DNA from: Euryodendron excelsum
Lineage: Eukaryota > Streptophyta > Magnoliopsida > Ericales > Pentaphylacaceae
Reading direction: 5' to 3'
Assembly (NCBI GenBank): GCA_033060915.1
Contig: CM065378.1
Coordinates: forward strand, 37,373,501-37,437,500
DNA: 64,000 nt
Part shown: piece by piece, positions 31,199 through 43,000 of the stretch
Layout of the letters: each line of letters starts with the position of its first letter
How positions within the stretch are numbered: position 1 is the stretch's first letter
Program-made: the position numbers and the translations under genes
Notes under the pieces: generated by a model
Seen by the model: the letters and a program-made list of their open reading frames with translations, nothing else
Databases searched by the model: none
Told to the model about the DNA's origin: nothing

Positions 31199-34100
31199 AT
31201 GTGGAGAAGAGGCTCGACTCAGCTGCAAAGACTGGCCCTATGGCGGCGTCTCAACGGATCCTTCGGCTGCTCCGGCCCCGTCACCGCCGCAACCACTCGA
31301 TCTCTCAACTCCGCCTCGTCGTCCCCTCACTCGACGCCGTTTCAACGAACCCCTACACTCTTCTCTCACCGGTCCACGTCTGACTCCGGTAACCCTCCCT
31401 TCATTTCCCCTGAAAGTGCTAGAAAATTGACATGGCTCTTCAAGGGACGATGTTCTTTTCTGGAACTTTTTTCTTCAAACTCGTCTAATTATCTTGGTCT
31501 ATATTTACATATATTTGCATGTATTTGGTTGGAAATGTGATCTAGTTGTTGAATGATGGCAGATATTATTCTGAAGGGGAAGAAGAGGGTTGAAGATGTC
31601 ATGCCGATTGCTACAGGGCACGAGCGCGAAGAACTTCAGGCCGTGCTCGAGGTTTTCTATTATTCATTCTGTTTAATACATATTTGTGTGTGTGTGTGCG
31701 CGCGCGCGCGCGCGCGTATGTGTATATACTATATACGTTTGATAGTCTGTGAGAGAGAAATTGATTGTGATTTTATTTCAATTCTTTCATTTAGGGAAGA
31801 GATATTGCGGAGATGGATTATCCTGCTGGACCTTTTGGCACCAAGGTTGGAATTAATTGAAATTCTGCTATACTTTGATTTTGCTTTCACTTCTACGCTG
31901 AGTTCTTCTTTATTTGGTCAATTTGCTGCAAATTGGTAGACTGCTATTTAACAATGCTTGTACGCCATGGTGGTTTGATGAGACGTTCATTGATAAATAT
32001 TGATTCTAACAGTATCTAATATGAAACCTTTTTATATTGGATAAGGTCTGTTGGTTTAAACTTTACAGGTACAGTGATTACTATCATTTCTTTAGATTCT
32101 TGTAAATTACCAATCAAATGAAAGGGCAAAGGAGGTTTCTCTTACGATCCTCAAGTGACACCCCTTTTTCATTTATTTCCGTAAATTTCCCTGTAAATGA
32201 ATTTGTTTGTCTGACCGGTAATAATTTTCATGAAGAATGGTATATCTGTATCTATTTTTCAATATGCTTTCTGTTTCTTCAGTTGTTTATAAGTTTTTTC
32301 TGTTTCTTAGTTCATCCCTGGGTTTTTGATATTTTAACGAACCCCATCAGATTTTCTTAAATTATTCTCACTGGATGTCTATGTTCTTAAGTTTTCATAT
32401 ACCTTGTGCGTGGACCTTAATCGATCTGCTCGTCGTGTTTTCGGGAGTTTGAATTTCCATGACACTGGGACATTCCTTTTAAGTAGGAGCTAGTCCAGAG
32501 GCAATTAAATTTTTTTGTTATCTCGATATCAAGCCTCATATGGCTTAGTATTGTTGTTTGTTTAGATATTCGTATCTTATTTGAATATCTCAAATCATCA
32601 CAGGTTCAGACTGGTTAACAACCTAAGTATAAAATCTTTTTCGCAAATTATTACCCAAATTATATAAATTCTTAAAAGTTAACATGATACATTTACTACA
32701 TATTAAATCTCAAACTATGAAATATCCAGAACTAGTAGTTCATAGAGTCAACCCCTATTTAGCAATCTTTTCTAAAGATAGTGCTAGCAAGAGAGTTACA
32801 TTCAAAACTATGCCCCCACAGAAATGAACAAAAATCGTTAAAATAGAATCACATTTTCATGCATCTTGTACATGGAAACGGATATAATAAATATGCAGCC
32901 TTTAAATAATAACGGTAAAATAAACTAACAAATACAAACAATATATCAAGTCCTTATAGCATATAACGAGAATAAAATATTCGACTTAAACCTAAGATGA
33001 AGTGGACTCCTCATACAATCCCTCCTGTTCTGTTTGAAATACATTGTGAGTGCTCTTCCGTAAATTTTCTAGAATATGAAGTTGTCTTGCTACAAAAGTG
33101 ACTTCATGTGGAATAGGATATGGACCACATTTCAGATTAGACTTTGCAAGACTTGAGTTTGTTTTGGACTTCAATAAAAGTTGGACAAGGAACATGCTTA
33201 CGAATCATGTGTGTAAAGATTGGCTTGAACAGATGAAGTCTGGTAAGGATTTAAATTTGGGTCGGTTTGGCTAGGTAACTTGGCTTGGCAAAACAGCTCG
33301 TCTTGGGTTGACTTCATAGTTCGATTCTACCAAATGTTGGATTGTATCCCAACTATGCAAAAAGAATGATGATGTAAACTCGTGGAATCTTCCACCCAAT
33401 TTTGATCCACTTCTTTGACTTGACTCAATGCTCTAATATTGACAGAATTTGGTGGTAAAGTTCATGATAAGGAAGACTCTTTTGAATTCACCATATTAAA
33501 ACAACATCAAGTAAAACAAGATTGTCGAATGCCTCCAATTACTCCTTGATGGAATAGTCATATTAATTCTATCCAAATTCACTGGGTGGGTATGAAGATC
33601 ATGGATCTATAATGAAAGAGGTTTCGAAGTAAACAAAAATCAAAGAGTTAGCATGTGTTTCATGGAAAAACCACAAGCGAGAAAAGAAGAAACACCAAAA
33701 ACAAGAGAGGAAGAAAATGGTTGGGTACAATGAGAGGGAAAGAAAAGGTTGAGTACAAATTTTTCTTTCTATGACCAAAATCAGTTTCTTCCATCAATTC
33801 AAGAACAATAAAATAGAAACGGTTGAGGACACTTTTAGAGTTTTTAAATTTATTATTTGGGGTAAATACACTTTACCTCCCTGAGGCTTGACCAAAAAAC
33901 ACATATCCCTCTTGTGTTTCAAAAGTAAACACAAACTCCTTACGGTTTGGAGTAATGTGTAAAATGGACGGAAATCGTGACACTTAACTGTGCATGGGGC
34001 TCAATCGCTCAACTTGCAACTGAAGTAAAAAATCCCTTCCAATTTCACATGTAAAAGGGCCGTTATGCCCTTCTAAGGCCATTAAAGGCCACATAATGCC

Positions 34101-35088
34101 ACACTTTCTCTTCTCACAAACTTTCCCGTACATCAGTCCCACTTTTCTTTCCTTCTAACTGCAAAAAACCATCGTTAAAGCAAGAACAAAGGAAGCTAAA
34201 CAAGATCAAACGTTGGCTTTGGTTTTGTTCTTGGTGACTTCACCAACTCCATTGCTGATGTGGTTCATGATCTGAGTGTATGTTTTTTAGTGATTTCTAC
34301 AAAGTTTGGAAATCGAACATTATGGAAATTCTGGGCTGCAACCCATGAAGAAGAAGGTGGCTTCACTGTAGTGGGAGAAATGCTGAGGAAAGACTGACTG
34401 AGAGAAAAGAACGAGAGATAAAAAAGAAGTGGGTCTACTGTTCTATAGAGAGAGAGAGAGAGAGAGGGGTGGTTGTTTGGTGAAGGTGTGACAGTAGTGG
34501 GTTCACGGCAAGAGGTGAGGGAAGAGAAGGTACTCGGACTTTGGAAGAGTTGTTTTTGGCCATTGAAGGGGATTTGTATGGAGAATTGTAGTTGTGTACA
34601 TATACTAAGCAGAATGGCTTATTGAGAGATATTTTTGTTGATTAGTTCAAATAGTGGGGCATTTTTGTCTCTTTGTCGAAAGCTTGACGATCCGTCCATT
34701 TTCATTTTGCTCCAAACCATAAGGGGGTTCCTTGTTCACTTTTAAAACTGAGGGAGGTTATGTGTTTTTGGGTAAACCCTAGGGAGGTAATTTACCACTT
34801 AATTTTTTTACCAACGGTCAAATCAGTCAACGTATGTTATCCCGTCCTCCAAACCTTCTTCTCACCTATGTTGTCCCTTCCTTTTCAGCTCTTCAAGTCT
34901 TAAAAGTTAAAACCCCTTTCTAATCAAAATTTTGTTATATGTATAATTATATATATTTCTTTTGAACTACAACGTAGAATTATATTCATTATTTGTTTTC
35001 TTAACGTGCTGCCAACAAGAGAGACAACATCCCCATATTGAAGCTCTTACTCATGCAGGCTATTATTGTTCCATGGGGATTTGGGTGT

Positions 35089-35163
<75 letters not shown>

Positions 35164-37163
35164 CTTGAAACAGAGCACTAAGTCTGCATTCCGGCCTAAG
35201 GTCTTCTTTTTTGGCTGCCTCCGACTTGTACATTTCAAACTCAAATGTAGTATAAAACACGATGGGGGAACCACTTTGCATAAATGAGTGGACCATTTTT
35301 TTTTCCTTTCTCAGGGGTGGGGGGGCACTGTTGGCCTCCACTTGTGTCCACCGAGAGACAAAGAGAGAGAGAGAGATGGCAGTTTCACATCGTGGTATGC
35401 CAGCAACCGTGCATCCTTAATATAGTGTCACGTGTCTTTGTAAGGTAATGTAAAGAAAGTCAAAAAGGCTATCTTTAGCCTAGGTATCTTGTGATAGCGT
35501 TGTCTTATTATTGTATGGTGTGTGTCATGCCTTGTTATCGCCTTGGTATGTATACAATGGTGTGCTGGAAGGCTGGTTAGAAGGGGATTCAACTAACATA
35601 TGAACACCTTTACATTTTTCAGAGGAAGAAGGATTTTGAAGGTTGAGAGGGTAGAGAAACAGATGTAGCAGGTTAAAGGAGGCTTGTGATGAGAAGGATT
35701 AGGCTTATGAGCTGATGGAATTTATAAAGCTTATGAGGTGGTAAAAAGGCAGAGCTATCAAAAGGATTAACATCACATTCATGGTGTTGCTGCCCAAGGG
35801 CAATGCAAGAGAGAATTGTCTCATTATAACAAAATCCTAGAGTTCAAGTGTATTATATATAAATATGAGTAATCAAAAATATTAAAGGGTATCCAAGTAA
35901 TTCAACATACAAACTGGGCGGGTTCGGGTTGGGATGCAACACATCCCCCCCCCCCCCCACCCCCCCACTTTCTCCTTCCAACCCCAAACGTGATTGGGTT
36001 CTTGTTGCCCACCCCTACCTGATTAGACTCATCCATATCTGTCCCAATAGGTTCAGGGATCATGATGTTCAGGTTATTTTGCCATCCCTAGGTTCATATG
36101 CTTTCTTGTATTATTATTGCTGATCCACCTATATATTCCAGTGCATAAAGGGCATTGCCTGGTGCAATGGTAAAAACTTGGGTCCTTGGGTTGACAAGTG
36201 TGAGAACACAAGTTTGAGTCTTGGAGCTGTCATTTTGTGTCAATAATATCAGAGATTAAGTTTGCCTCCAATCTTACCCCTCCCAACACCTTCAATTAAT
36301 GGGGGCCATCATTGGGTAGTGTATTTTTTTATGCATTCCAATGCATACATACTATTTTGTTTTTGGCACCAACACCGGTGCCTAAGTTTTCATTTTGAAA
36401 AGCTTCTTATGCCACTTGTAGGGGATGAAAATCTGGTAACCATGCCAATGTTTATATTCTTATTGTAGGCAGTGGAAAGTGGAAAGAAACTTGAAAATCG
36501 AAAAAATGAAAAAGGAGTTCGAATTTTAATTTTGCTATTGTCTGGGCCACACAGCCCACCCAATGCATATCAATTATTTGTGTTTTTGGTAACTATCTGG
36601 ATGAAAGTTTGTAATGATGTCTATCAATTTGCTATTATGTTCATGCAACACCATTAATAAGTTTGATTATGGAGGGTGTTATGAGGTGTATCTGGGTGAT
36701 TTGTTACATAATATCCTCCTATTCTTAGTTCTGTTTTTTCATCTACTTGTAGGAAGCACCTGCGATTGTCAAATCTGTTTATGACAAAAGAATAGTTGGA
36801 TGCCCTGGTGGCGAGGGAGGTTAGCCGGCGTCTTTGCTTTTTTTTTTTTTTTTTAAGGCTAACTTCTTTTTAGTTACATAAAACCAATCTTTTCGCAATC
36901 GCTTCATTATTACCATGTCGGTAGCAAACACTCATGCAAATTATTTAAAATTTACAGAAGATGAGCATGATGTTGTTTGGTTTTGGCTGGAGAAAGGCAA
37001 ACCTTATGAATGTCCTGTCTGTTCTCAATATTTCAAGGTAAGCAATCCTCCAAATTGGTAAATTGGTAAGGCTCCCTCTTCTGTATGGGATCCCCTCAAT
37101 AATATTTCTGTTAAACAATCCAATTACCTTTATGCTTCAAGTTTTTGTATGTTTTCCTTTGTG

Positions 37164-37199
<36 letters not shown>

Positions 37200-37381
37200 G
37201 GGGTTGGCTCTTCTTTAATCTCTAATACGTTACTTGTTTGGTCCAATTTCCATTATATTTCAAATCAGATATATTTTGTTTTAGTTGAATCTCATTTAAT
37301 TTGTTATTTGATGTTTTGCAGCTTGAAGTGGTTGGCGCGGGGGGACCTCCTGACGGCCATGGAGATGATGATCATCACTGA
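31199..37381 (+). CDS. COX5B: Cytochrome c oxidase subunit 5b, mitochondrial
   Basis: Nuclear subunit of respiratory complex IV; it binds zinc on the matrix side. Coding exons: 31,199-31,388, 31,563-31,651, 31,795-31,845, 36,753-36,819, 36,958-37,037 and 37,322-37,381, giving 178 aa with consistent phases and GT-AG borders. The N-terminus MWRRGSTQLQRLALWRRL is Arg-rich without acidic residues, as in a mitochondrial presequence. The mature part has KKRVEDVMPIATGHEREELQ, YPAGPFGTKEAP, RIVGCPGGEG, DEHDVVWFWLEKGKPYECPV and a CPVC pair. The Cys of VGCPGG and the CPVC pair are the plant zinc-site cysteines. It ends GPPDGHGDDDHH-like, usual for plants. Intron 3 is 4.9 kb and holds a MULE-like MITE and a SINE. 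The length is typical and no defect is seen. Confidence 0.95.
31685..31716 (+). repeat. (TG)7(CG)9 tract in COX5B intron 2
   Basis: Alternating TG (31,685-31,698) passes into alternating CG (31,699-31,716), a classic Z-DNA-prone alternating purine-pyrimidine run. It lies in the short intron between exons 2 and 3. Frames through it are artefacts. Confidence 0.9.
33859..34798. mobile_element. MITE with long TIRs (MULE-like), in COX5B intron 3
   Basis: The left end GGGGTAAATACACTTTACC and the reverse complement of the right end (GTGGTAAATTACCTCCC) start terminal inverted repeats of about 115 bp. Both TIRs reach 'aaaatggacgg'. The interior (about 700 bp) has no transposase frame. Possible 9-bp duplications (33,850-33,858 and 34,799-34,807) match at seven of nine positions but are AT-rich. 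A shorter relative is at 49,437-49,818. Confidence 0.75.
35085..35161 (+). repeat. (GT)n(GA)n microsatellite
   Basis: An interrupted GT run to about 35,131 is followed by GA to 35,161, inside COX5B intron 3. Frames over it (35,047-35,341) translate the repeat only. A second GA run is at about 35,367, and a C-rich tract lies at 35,945-35,968. Confidence 0.95.
36148..36334 (+). mobile_element. tRNA-derived SINE in COX5B intron 3
   Basis: A box-A-like TGGTGCAATGG lies at 36,160-36,170 and a box-B-like GTTTGAGTCT at 36,212-36,221, so the spacing is about 50 bp, as in RNA polymerase III promoters. The 3' end runs into T7. A 13-bp duplication, ATTCCAGTGCATA (36,135-36,147) and ATTCCAATGCATA (36,335-36,347), flanks the 187-bp body with one mismatch. 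Family name unknown to me. Confidence 0.8.
37166..37198 (+). repeat. (CT)n microsatellite in COX5B intron 5
   Basis: A run of about sixteen CT units between exons 5 and 6. The frame 37,149-37,451 spans it but uses a different frame from COX5B and is not a gene. Confidence 0.9.
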
Positions 37382-38801
37382 TCTTGCTTGCATGGGAGGG
37401 TGTAACATGTGCTATTCTCTTTACTTCCTTAATAAAAAAAAATCTGGGTAGAGGATTAGAAAAAGAGTTCTTTACACGGCATAGCTTTAACCACATTCAC
37501 TTTTTTCTTTTTCTCGATGGATCTTAGTTTCCTGTGACTATTGTGTCCGGCTATGTTTGGGTCCGTGAATTTTGGTTTCATGGCCACTGGAATTGTTTTA
37601 AGCCCTCTTCGATTCATCAGCAAATAATTGATGTCTACATTTGATTCCTTCTCGAAATCAATATACAAGATACATTCGTATCATTTTCCATCAATCATTT
37701 GTGTGTAATTACTTATGCTATGTTTTGCGTTCCAAGGTGTTTAAAATCTGCTTCAGTGCAGTCCAGGGTTTCTCAAACTGATACAAAATGAAGTTGGCCT
37801 TTTGAAGTTCTGATATATGTGATAAATAGCATTAATATGCCTCACGTTGCCTGTTAGTAAAGAGCATGCTTCGATTATTGATGATTACACGAAGCATTCT
37901 TGTTTGGTTACAGTTCATGTGCCGGTTTTCATTTTCTTTCTTCATTTGTGTACTCGAAAATAAAAAAATGGGTGTATCGAAAGTGTGGTTTTGATAACTC
38001 ACAAAACACTTTGTTTCTCTAAAATTAGGTATTTTTTGAAAAAAATTTTAGAAATAAGTTTTGAAAACAGTTTACATAATACGATCTCAGAGAAAACAGT
38101 TTTCTGAACGTGGTCAGTCAAAACAGTTTCTGCCGATGAATTTTACAAAACAAAAATAGAAACAGCAATGAAGCTGTAATCAAGTGGGAATTTCTAAAAT
38201 ATTTGATTCTGAGCTCAAATTTGCTGTAAATTTTGTTCCTGGTTCCTCTTGAATTTGATATTAGCATTGATTTTATGGATCATGTCTTCCACTATATACC
38301 ATCTGGAATAGTTTTCCATATGTTATTTCACTTCAGACATGTATTTAATCTTTGAATATGTAGTTTGTTACCATTTGCTTGCATCTACAGAAGCCGACTA
38401 GGAGCTTGGAAACTGCATTCTGTATTGCCCACAGATACTGGCCTAAAGAAAGAAGAGGCTAGGAATCCGATGAAAACCTGGGGGAAAAAAAAAAAAGGAT
38501 CCTTATAGGACAAACATGAGCTGATGGATATATATATATATATATATATGGATACTGATAATTATTCTAACTGAACTTTGATGATATCGTGACGATACTA
38601 GAAAACTGGCAAGTTGGAAACAGACAATCCAAGGATGTGATGAAGTTGTTCATTTCAATGCAATTTAACATTGGAACTATCTAAACTTGGTTCAAGCTTT
38701 AAAATAATGGATGATAACAATGATCTCCTTGGAGTTTGCATATTGTTTAAACATTTCATCTGCTGCTCCCTGAAACACCATTGGCATCAATTTCCGAAAC
38801 C
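37382..38801. other. Intergenic region between COX5B and the armadillo gene
   Basis: About 1.4 kb, AT-rich, with an (AT)n run at 38,527-38,549. It must hold the COX5B 3' UTR and the promoter of the next gene. No coding frame here has a family motif. A TATA box was not confidently assigned. Confidence 0.5.
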
Positions 38802-40053
38802 ATGGCAGCATTTCCGGTCCGGGATACGATTTTCCAGTGTCTCTCCGAAGTCGAATCCGACTCCGATGAAGTTCAACAGAAAGCCCTCCAAACCCTAGCT
38901 TCCATCACCAGAGTCAGTCCCCAAAACAGGAATTTGCTTGCACAAACAGATGGTGCAATCTCTACCTTCCTCATCCTGTCCAACTCATCTTCCACTGTCA
39001 TACAGTCTCTCTCTCTCTCCATCCTTTTCAATCTCTCTCTAAACCCTAATCTAAAGCAATCACTTGCAGAGATGGAAACCATTTCCCACCTCAACTCAGT
39101 AATCCTCACCCCTGCCTCCCCAGAATCTAGCAAATTAGCAGCTTCTTTGATTTGCAGCTTGGCAATGCTGGACAAGAACAAGGCCAGGTTTGGGGTGGCC
39201 GGAACCATTCAGGAGCTCGTGAAGGCGGTTTCCGGCCCTCGAGGTCCTGCCGCGCACCACCTCCTCAGTTCTCTGGCCGAGCTGGTGCAGTTTCATGGGA
39301 ACTGCACGGTTGCCGTCCGATCAGGAGCTGTTCGGGTGCTTATGCAGGTAAGGATCAAAATTTGGTTTCAATCGGTGGTTTCAGTAGGCTCGGAACCAAA
39401 AACGCGTGGAAACATTTTCGAGATGTTTAAATATTTCAAAAGCAAGAAATATAAATATAGTAAAACAAAATATTTTGTATTTTTTTTTGAAAAAAATTAT
39501 ACAATATTTATAAAAAAAATTTAAATTCATGTTGTTTTAGTAGAGTATTATTTTTTTTGTGCAGTTTTAATATATTTTAATAAAAATAATAGACTTTCAT
39601 TATTCTATTTTAATTTTGTTTCAGTTTATTTGAAAACAAAAACCAGAAACAAATAAAAAATTTGTTCGTTGTATATAGGTGGTGGAAAGTACCGACGGTG
39701 AGGATGTAGCCGGAACTTGTCTGTCAATCCTGGGCCTCCTTGCCAGGTTTGAAGAAGGATTAAATGCTCTGAGGAAGAGGGACCATATTGTGAGTTCAAT
39801 GCTAGAAGTGTTGAAAGGGAGGTGCATGTTGAGTAAGGAGGGTGCGGCTGAGATACTTCTCCGCCTGTTCGATGAAAGCGAGGTCTGCGTGAGGGAGGCT
39901 CTAAGGCTGCCGGAGTTCACCTCCGTGCTGGCTGATCTTTCGGTTAGGGGATCGGGGAGAGCTCGAGAGAAGGCCGGGTCGCTGATGAAGAAGATGATGG
40001 AGGCTCATTTGGATTCCTATGTTGATGAGAATTCTGTGTATTTGCAATGGTAG
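38802..40053 (+). CDS. Armadillo-repeat protein (U-box-less, PUB-ARM-like)
   Basis: Exons 38,802-39,347 and 39,679-40,053 give 306 aa. I chose the ATG at 38,802 (MAAFPVRDTIFQCLSE) because the frame upstream opens only with TTG. The protein is built of helical ARM units with recurring small and hydrophobic positions: EVQQKALQTLASITRVSPQN, SLSLSILFNLSLNPNLKQSL, SSKLAASLICSLAMLDKNKA, AAHHLLSSLAELVQFHGNCT, GTCLSILGLLARFEEGLNAL and EGAAEILLRLFDESE. These resemble the ARM region of plant U-box E3 ligases, but no U-box is present, so a binding or scaffold role is more likely than ubiquitin ligation. The C-terminal 'GRAREKAGSLMKKMMEAHLD' is also typical of that family. The 331-bp intron is nearly all a hAT-type MITE. 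Exact orthology is not known to me. Confidence 0.87.
39349..39671. mobile_element. hAT-type MITE forming the armadillo-gene intron
   Basis: The left end TAAGGATCAAAATTTGG and the reverse complement of the right end (CAACGAACAAATTTTTT) match the inverted ends of the MITE at 52,582-52,944. Interior blocks are shared as well: GAAATATnAAATA, AAAATTATACA and TTTATAAAAAA before TTTAAATTC. The 8 bp before and after (39,341-39,348 TATGCAGG; 39,672-39,679 TATATAGG) match at six of eight positions, like a decayed target duplication. The intron (39,348-39,678) equals one duplication copy plus the element. Confidence 0.8.
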
Positions 40054-43000
40054 TATAGGTTCTGGCTGTGGTTAATTGGAGATGCACTCCACCGGGACTG
40101 CTTCAGCTCCTAAGCTAGAAGTCATCTCCATCATTGGAGTTGATCCTATGATGGTGAGGATACCAATCTATCGGTGTTATTAATGGAAATCAAGCTACTA
40201 GCAATCATGTTTGTGAATGATGAAATATGATAATTGCTATGCAAAGGATCTTTTGGAACAATGGCTATGATTGATCTTTTGTCAGACAAATCAACTTAAA
40301 GAAATTTCAAGAAAACTGAAATAACCTCTTGGTCTTAGAAGAAAAACTGACGAACAATTGTTAGAACATAGAAATATAACACCAATAAAACAGCCCGAGG
40401 GGCCGGTATCATCTTGATTGTAGTTATGTCTCTCTGGAATATTGAAAAGCTTAATTTTCTAGGAGGATATAAATTCATGTGGCTTTAACATGGGAATTCT
40501 TCCATGATCTTGTAAATGCCATTCAGAGATTATTGTACATTCAAGCACTCTTCTTGTCTTGTTGATCCACGTATATCTTTTATATATGTATATATATGTA
40601 TGTAGGTATGAAGTTGTTTCCTTGAGTCAATAAACTTCCTACTGCAGCCAACACCAGGAGTCTGAAACAGCAGCATATTTGACCAAGTTTCTCAAGTGTA
40701 CATGTATTGCTGATGGATTGAATTTTCAACCTCGCTAGCTAGCTAACTAGCTGATTGTGGTGATTAACATCAGCAGCACATATGTATAAATTGCAAACAC
40801 ATAGAAAGCGAGCCTATAAATTTTTCTATATGGCCCCATTTTGGTTCAAACCTGTTAATTACTCATGCACCAGACATCACCACTACCCAGATTTTTGCCA
40901 CTCTTGAGGTCTAATGAATGTATGGATGCATGCATCAAGTGAAAGTTTAAGTGTATTTTCATTGTGAAAGAACCCAAATGAATGATTTACAATCCAAGAA
41001 ACCCAAATGTTGAATATATGAGGAAAAATTCATAAGCGCCGGAATAGAATTTTTTTAGAAGTAGGCAATGCATCAACGTCTTACCAATAAGGAGAAAAAG
41101 AATGACTTTGAGCTGCTATTCCACTAAGTCGAAAGAAAGGTGTCTCCCACCACCACCACCACCTCCAACCACCACCACCACCACCACCACCAAAGAAAAA
41201 AAAATGGAGGGAGGGACAGATACCTGGAATAATTAGAGGGAACAACACCTAATAAGATGCTGACCATCTATAATCTCTGTTATATTGAGCTTTAACAAAA
41301 GGTATTATAGTTGGTATAATAAGATAATAAGAGCTGTAATTGGACAATGATGCCTTTAACTATCTTGATTATGCCCCCATTATAGGAAAGATGCATGTCA
41401 ATTTATTCCTTGGTCATTTCTTTTCCTTCTCCAAAAGGGGGAAAAAACAGAAGGTTCCTTTCTTAATAATATCCCAATAAAATCTCCTTTCAACAAACTC
41501 TTGCCTTCAATCTAAAATATGGAGAGGATCCAAATCCCCCATCATTATATCAAGAAAAAAGGAAAAAAATGTTATTGATGTTGCATTCCACTATTCCTTG
41601 ATCATCATTAGTCTTCTTTTAAAAATGCCTTTTGGTGCTCGCATGATCATGGTTGGGAGAGAAAATTCATCCAGATCAATAATTAATCACAACTCAATTT
41701 TTTTCTAATCAATAATAATACACTTAATTTTCATATATTATATAAAATTATTATTAATTAAGAGCCATTATTATGGATTTTTTTTAAAGTGAAAGGCTTA
41801 AATTTAACCGCATCACTCTATAAGAAATTCTATGTAATATCTTTTGTATGTATATTAGTATTACCCATAGTGAAGATAAGCATATATAACATCAAAAGGG
41901 CTCTTTAAGGGAATATAACTATTTAAAAGAGGTATTATAAATTTTTACGAGAAAATTGAGAACATTTCTAAAACTATATGTAACAATAAATTTTTTTAAC
42001 TATTTTAGGTGTCACTTACAAATTTACAGGGCAAATTAAGAAATTTTTTAAAATTGTAGTTTAAAATATAGTTTGTAAAAATTTAAGGGAAGTAGCTGCC
42101 ACTCTGGTCTTACTTGGCTCTACCCGTAACCATGATCATACATTAAGTTTTGCAATTACAATTCCCTTCCCCCCCCAAAAAAACAATTTTTTTAAAAGGA
42201 AAATGACCATGACATTTCAATCACCCCCAAATAAAATCACAGTTGAGCATTAAAATTTTAGAAACTAATTCATAACATCTTTTTAATGATTCTCTTGACA
42301 TAATAAAGTTCTTATATTTACAATGTTTGTAGATTTTAGTATTTAATAAATGCAGGTGGTGCTTGTTAACTTGATTAACAAGCACGTTACCGCGCACTAA
42401 TTCTCATACGGATCAACATAATAAGTGGCGTAAGTTGACACTTCATTGTTAATTTGAATCTATTAAGCTTTGAGGGTAGCACTCATTGATACAGAAAACA
42501 CTTAAAATTTTATAAAAAAAAAATTCCCGACATAACGTATAAAGTATTCGAAACTTTTAGCCTAATCGTCATTTTGAGCCATTCTTATTATTAAATTGAC
42601 ATTAAACTATTTAGAGTACTCTTTTAACAAAGTAGTGGCATCAGCATATCTTGGTAATTATCCATAAAGTAAAGATTGTTTTAGTCCCATCACATGATTA
42701 TTCCCATTGTAGAGTACTAAACACTTTTTAAAATTAATACATGGGATTCTTTATAGTATAACTGTGATTCTTCACTTTTTTAGTGTGGGTACGACAGAGT
42801 TGACAAGCTAAAGTGACCCAAAAAAGTTGCATACCCATGATATAATTGACTTGTTTCCTTTTGGTCGAAAAGATGATTTCTTGCAAAGTATATCAGTTTT
42901 CATTAAATTTATTTATGTGTTTTTGAATTATTTATCTTAGATTTGTCAAGAGCAAGAAAAATAAAATTAATTATATTATTTTTTAAATAAGCAAAAAAAC

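Noticed and set aside
35047..35341. Frames rich in Ser-Leu or Thr-His repeats
   Set aside because: Translations of the (GT)n(GA)n microsatellite.
38781..38801. Seven extra N-terminal residues for the armadillo protein
   Set aside because: The frame opens with TTG there; the first ATG is 38,802, in the usual position for this protein type.
38671..38898. 75-aa frame overlapping the start of the armadillo gene
   Set aside because: Different reading frame; the armadillo frame starting at 38,802 carries the domain signal.
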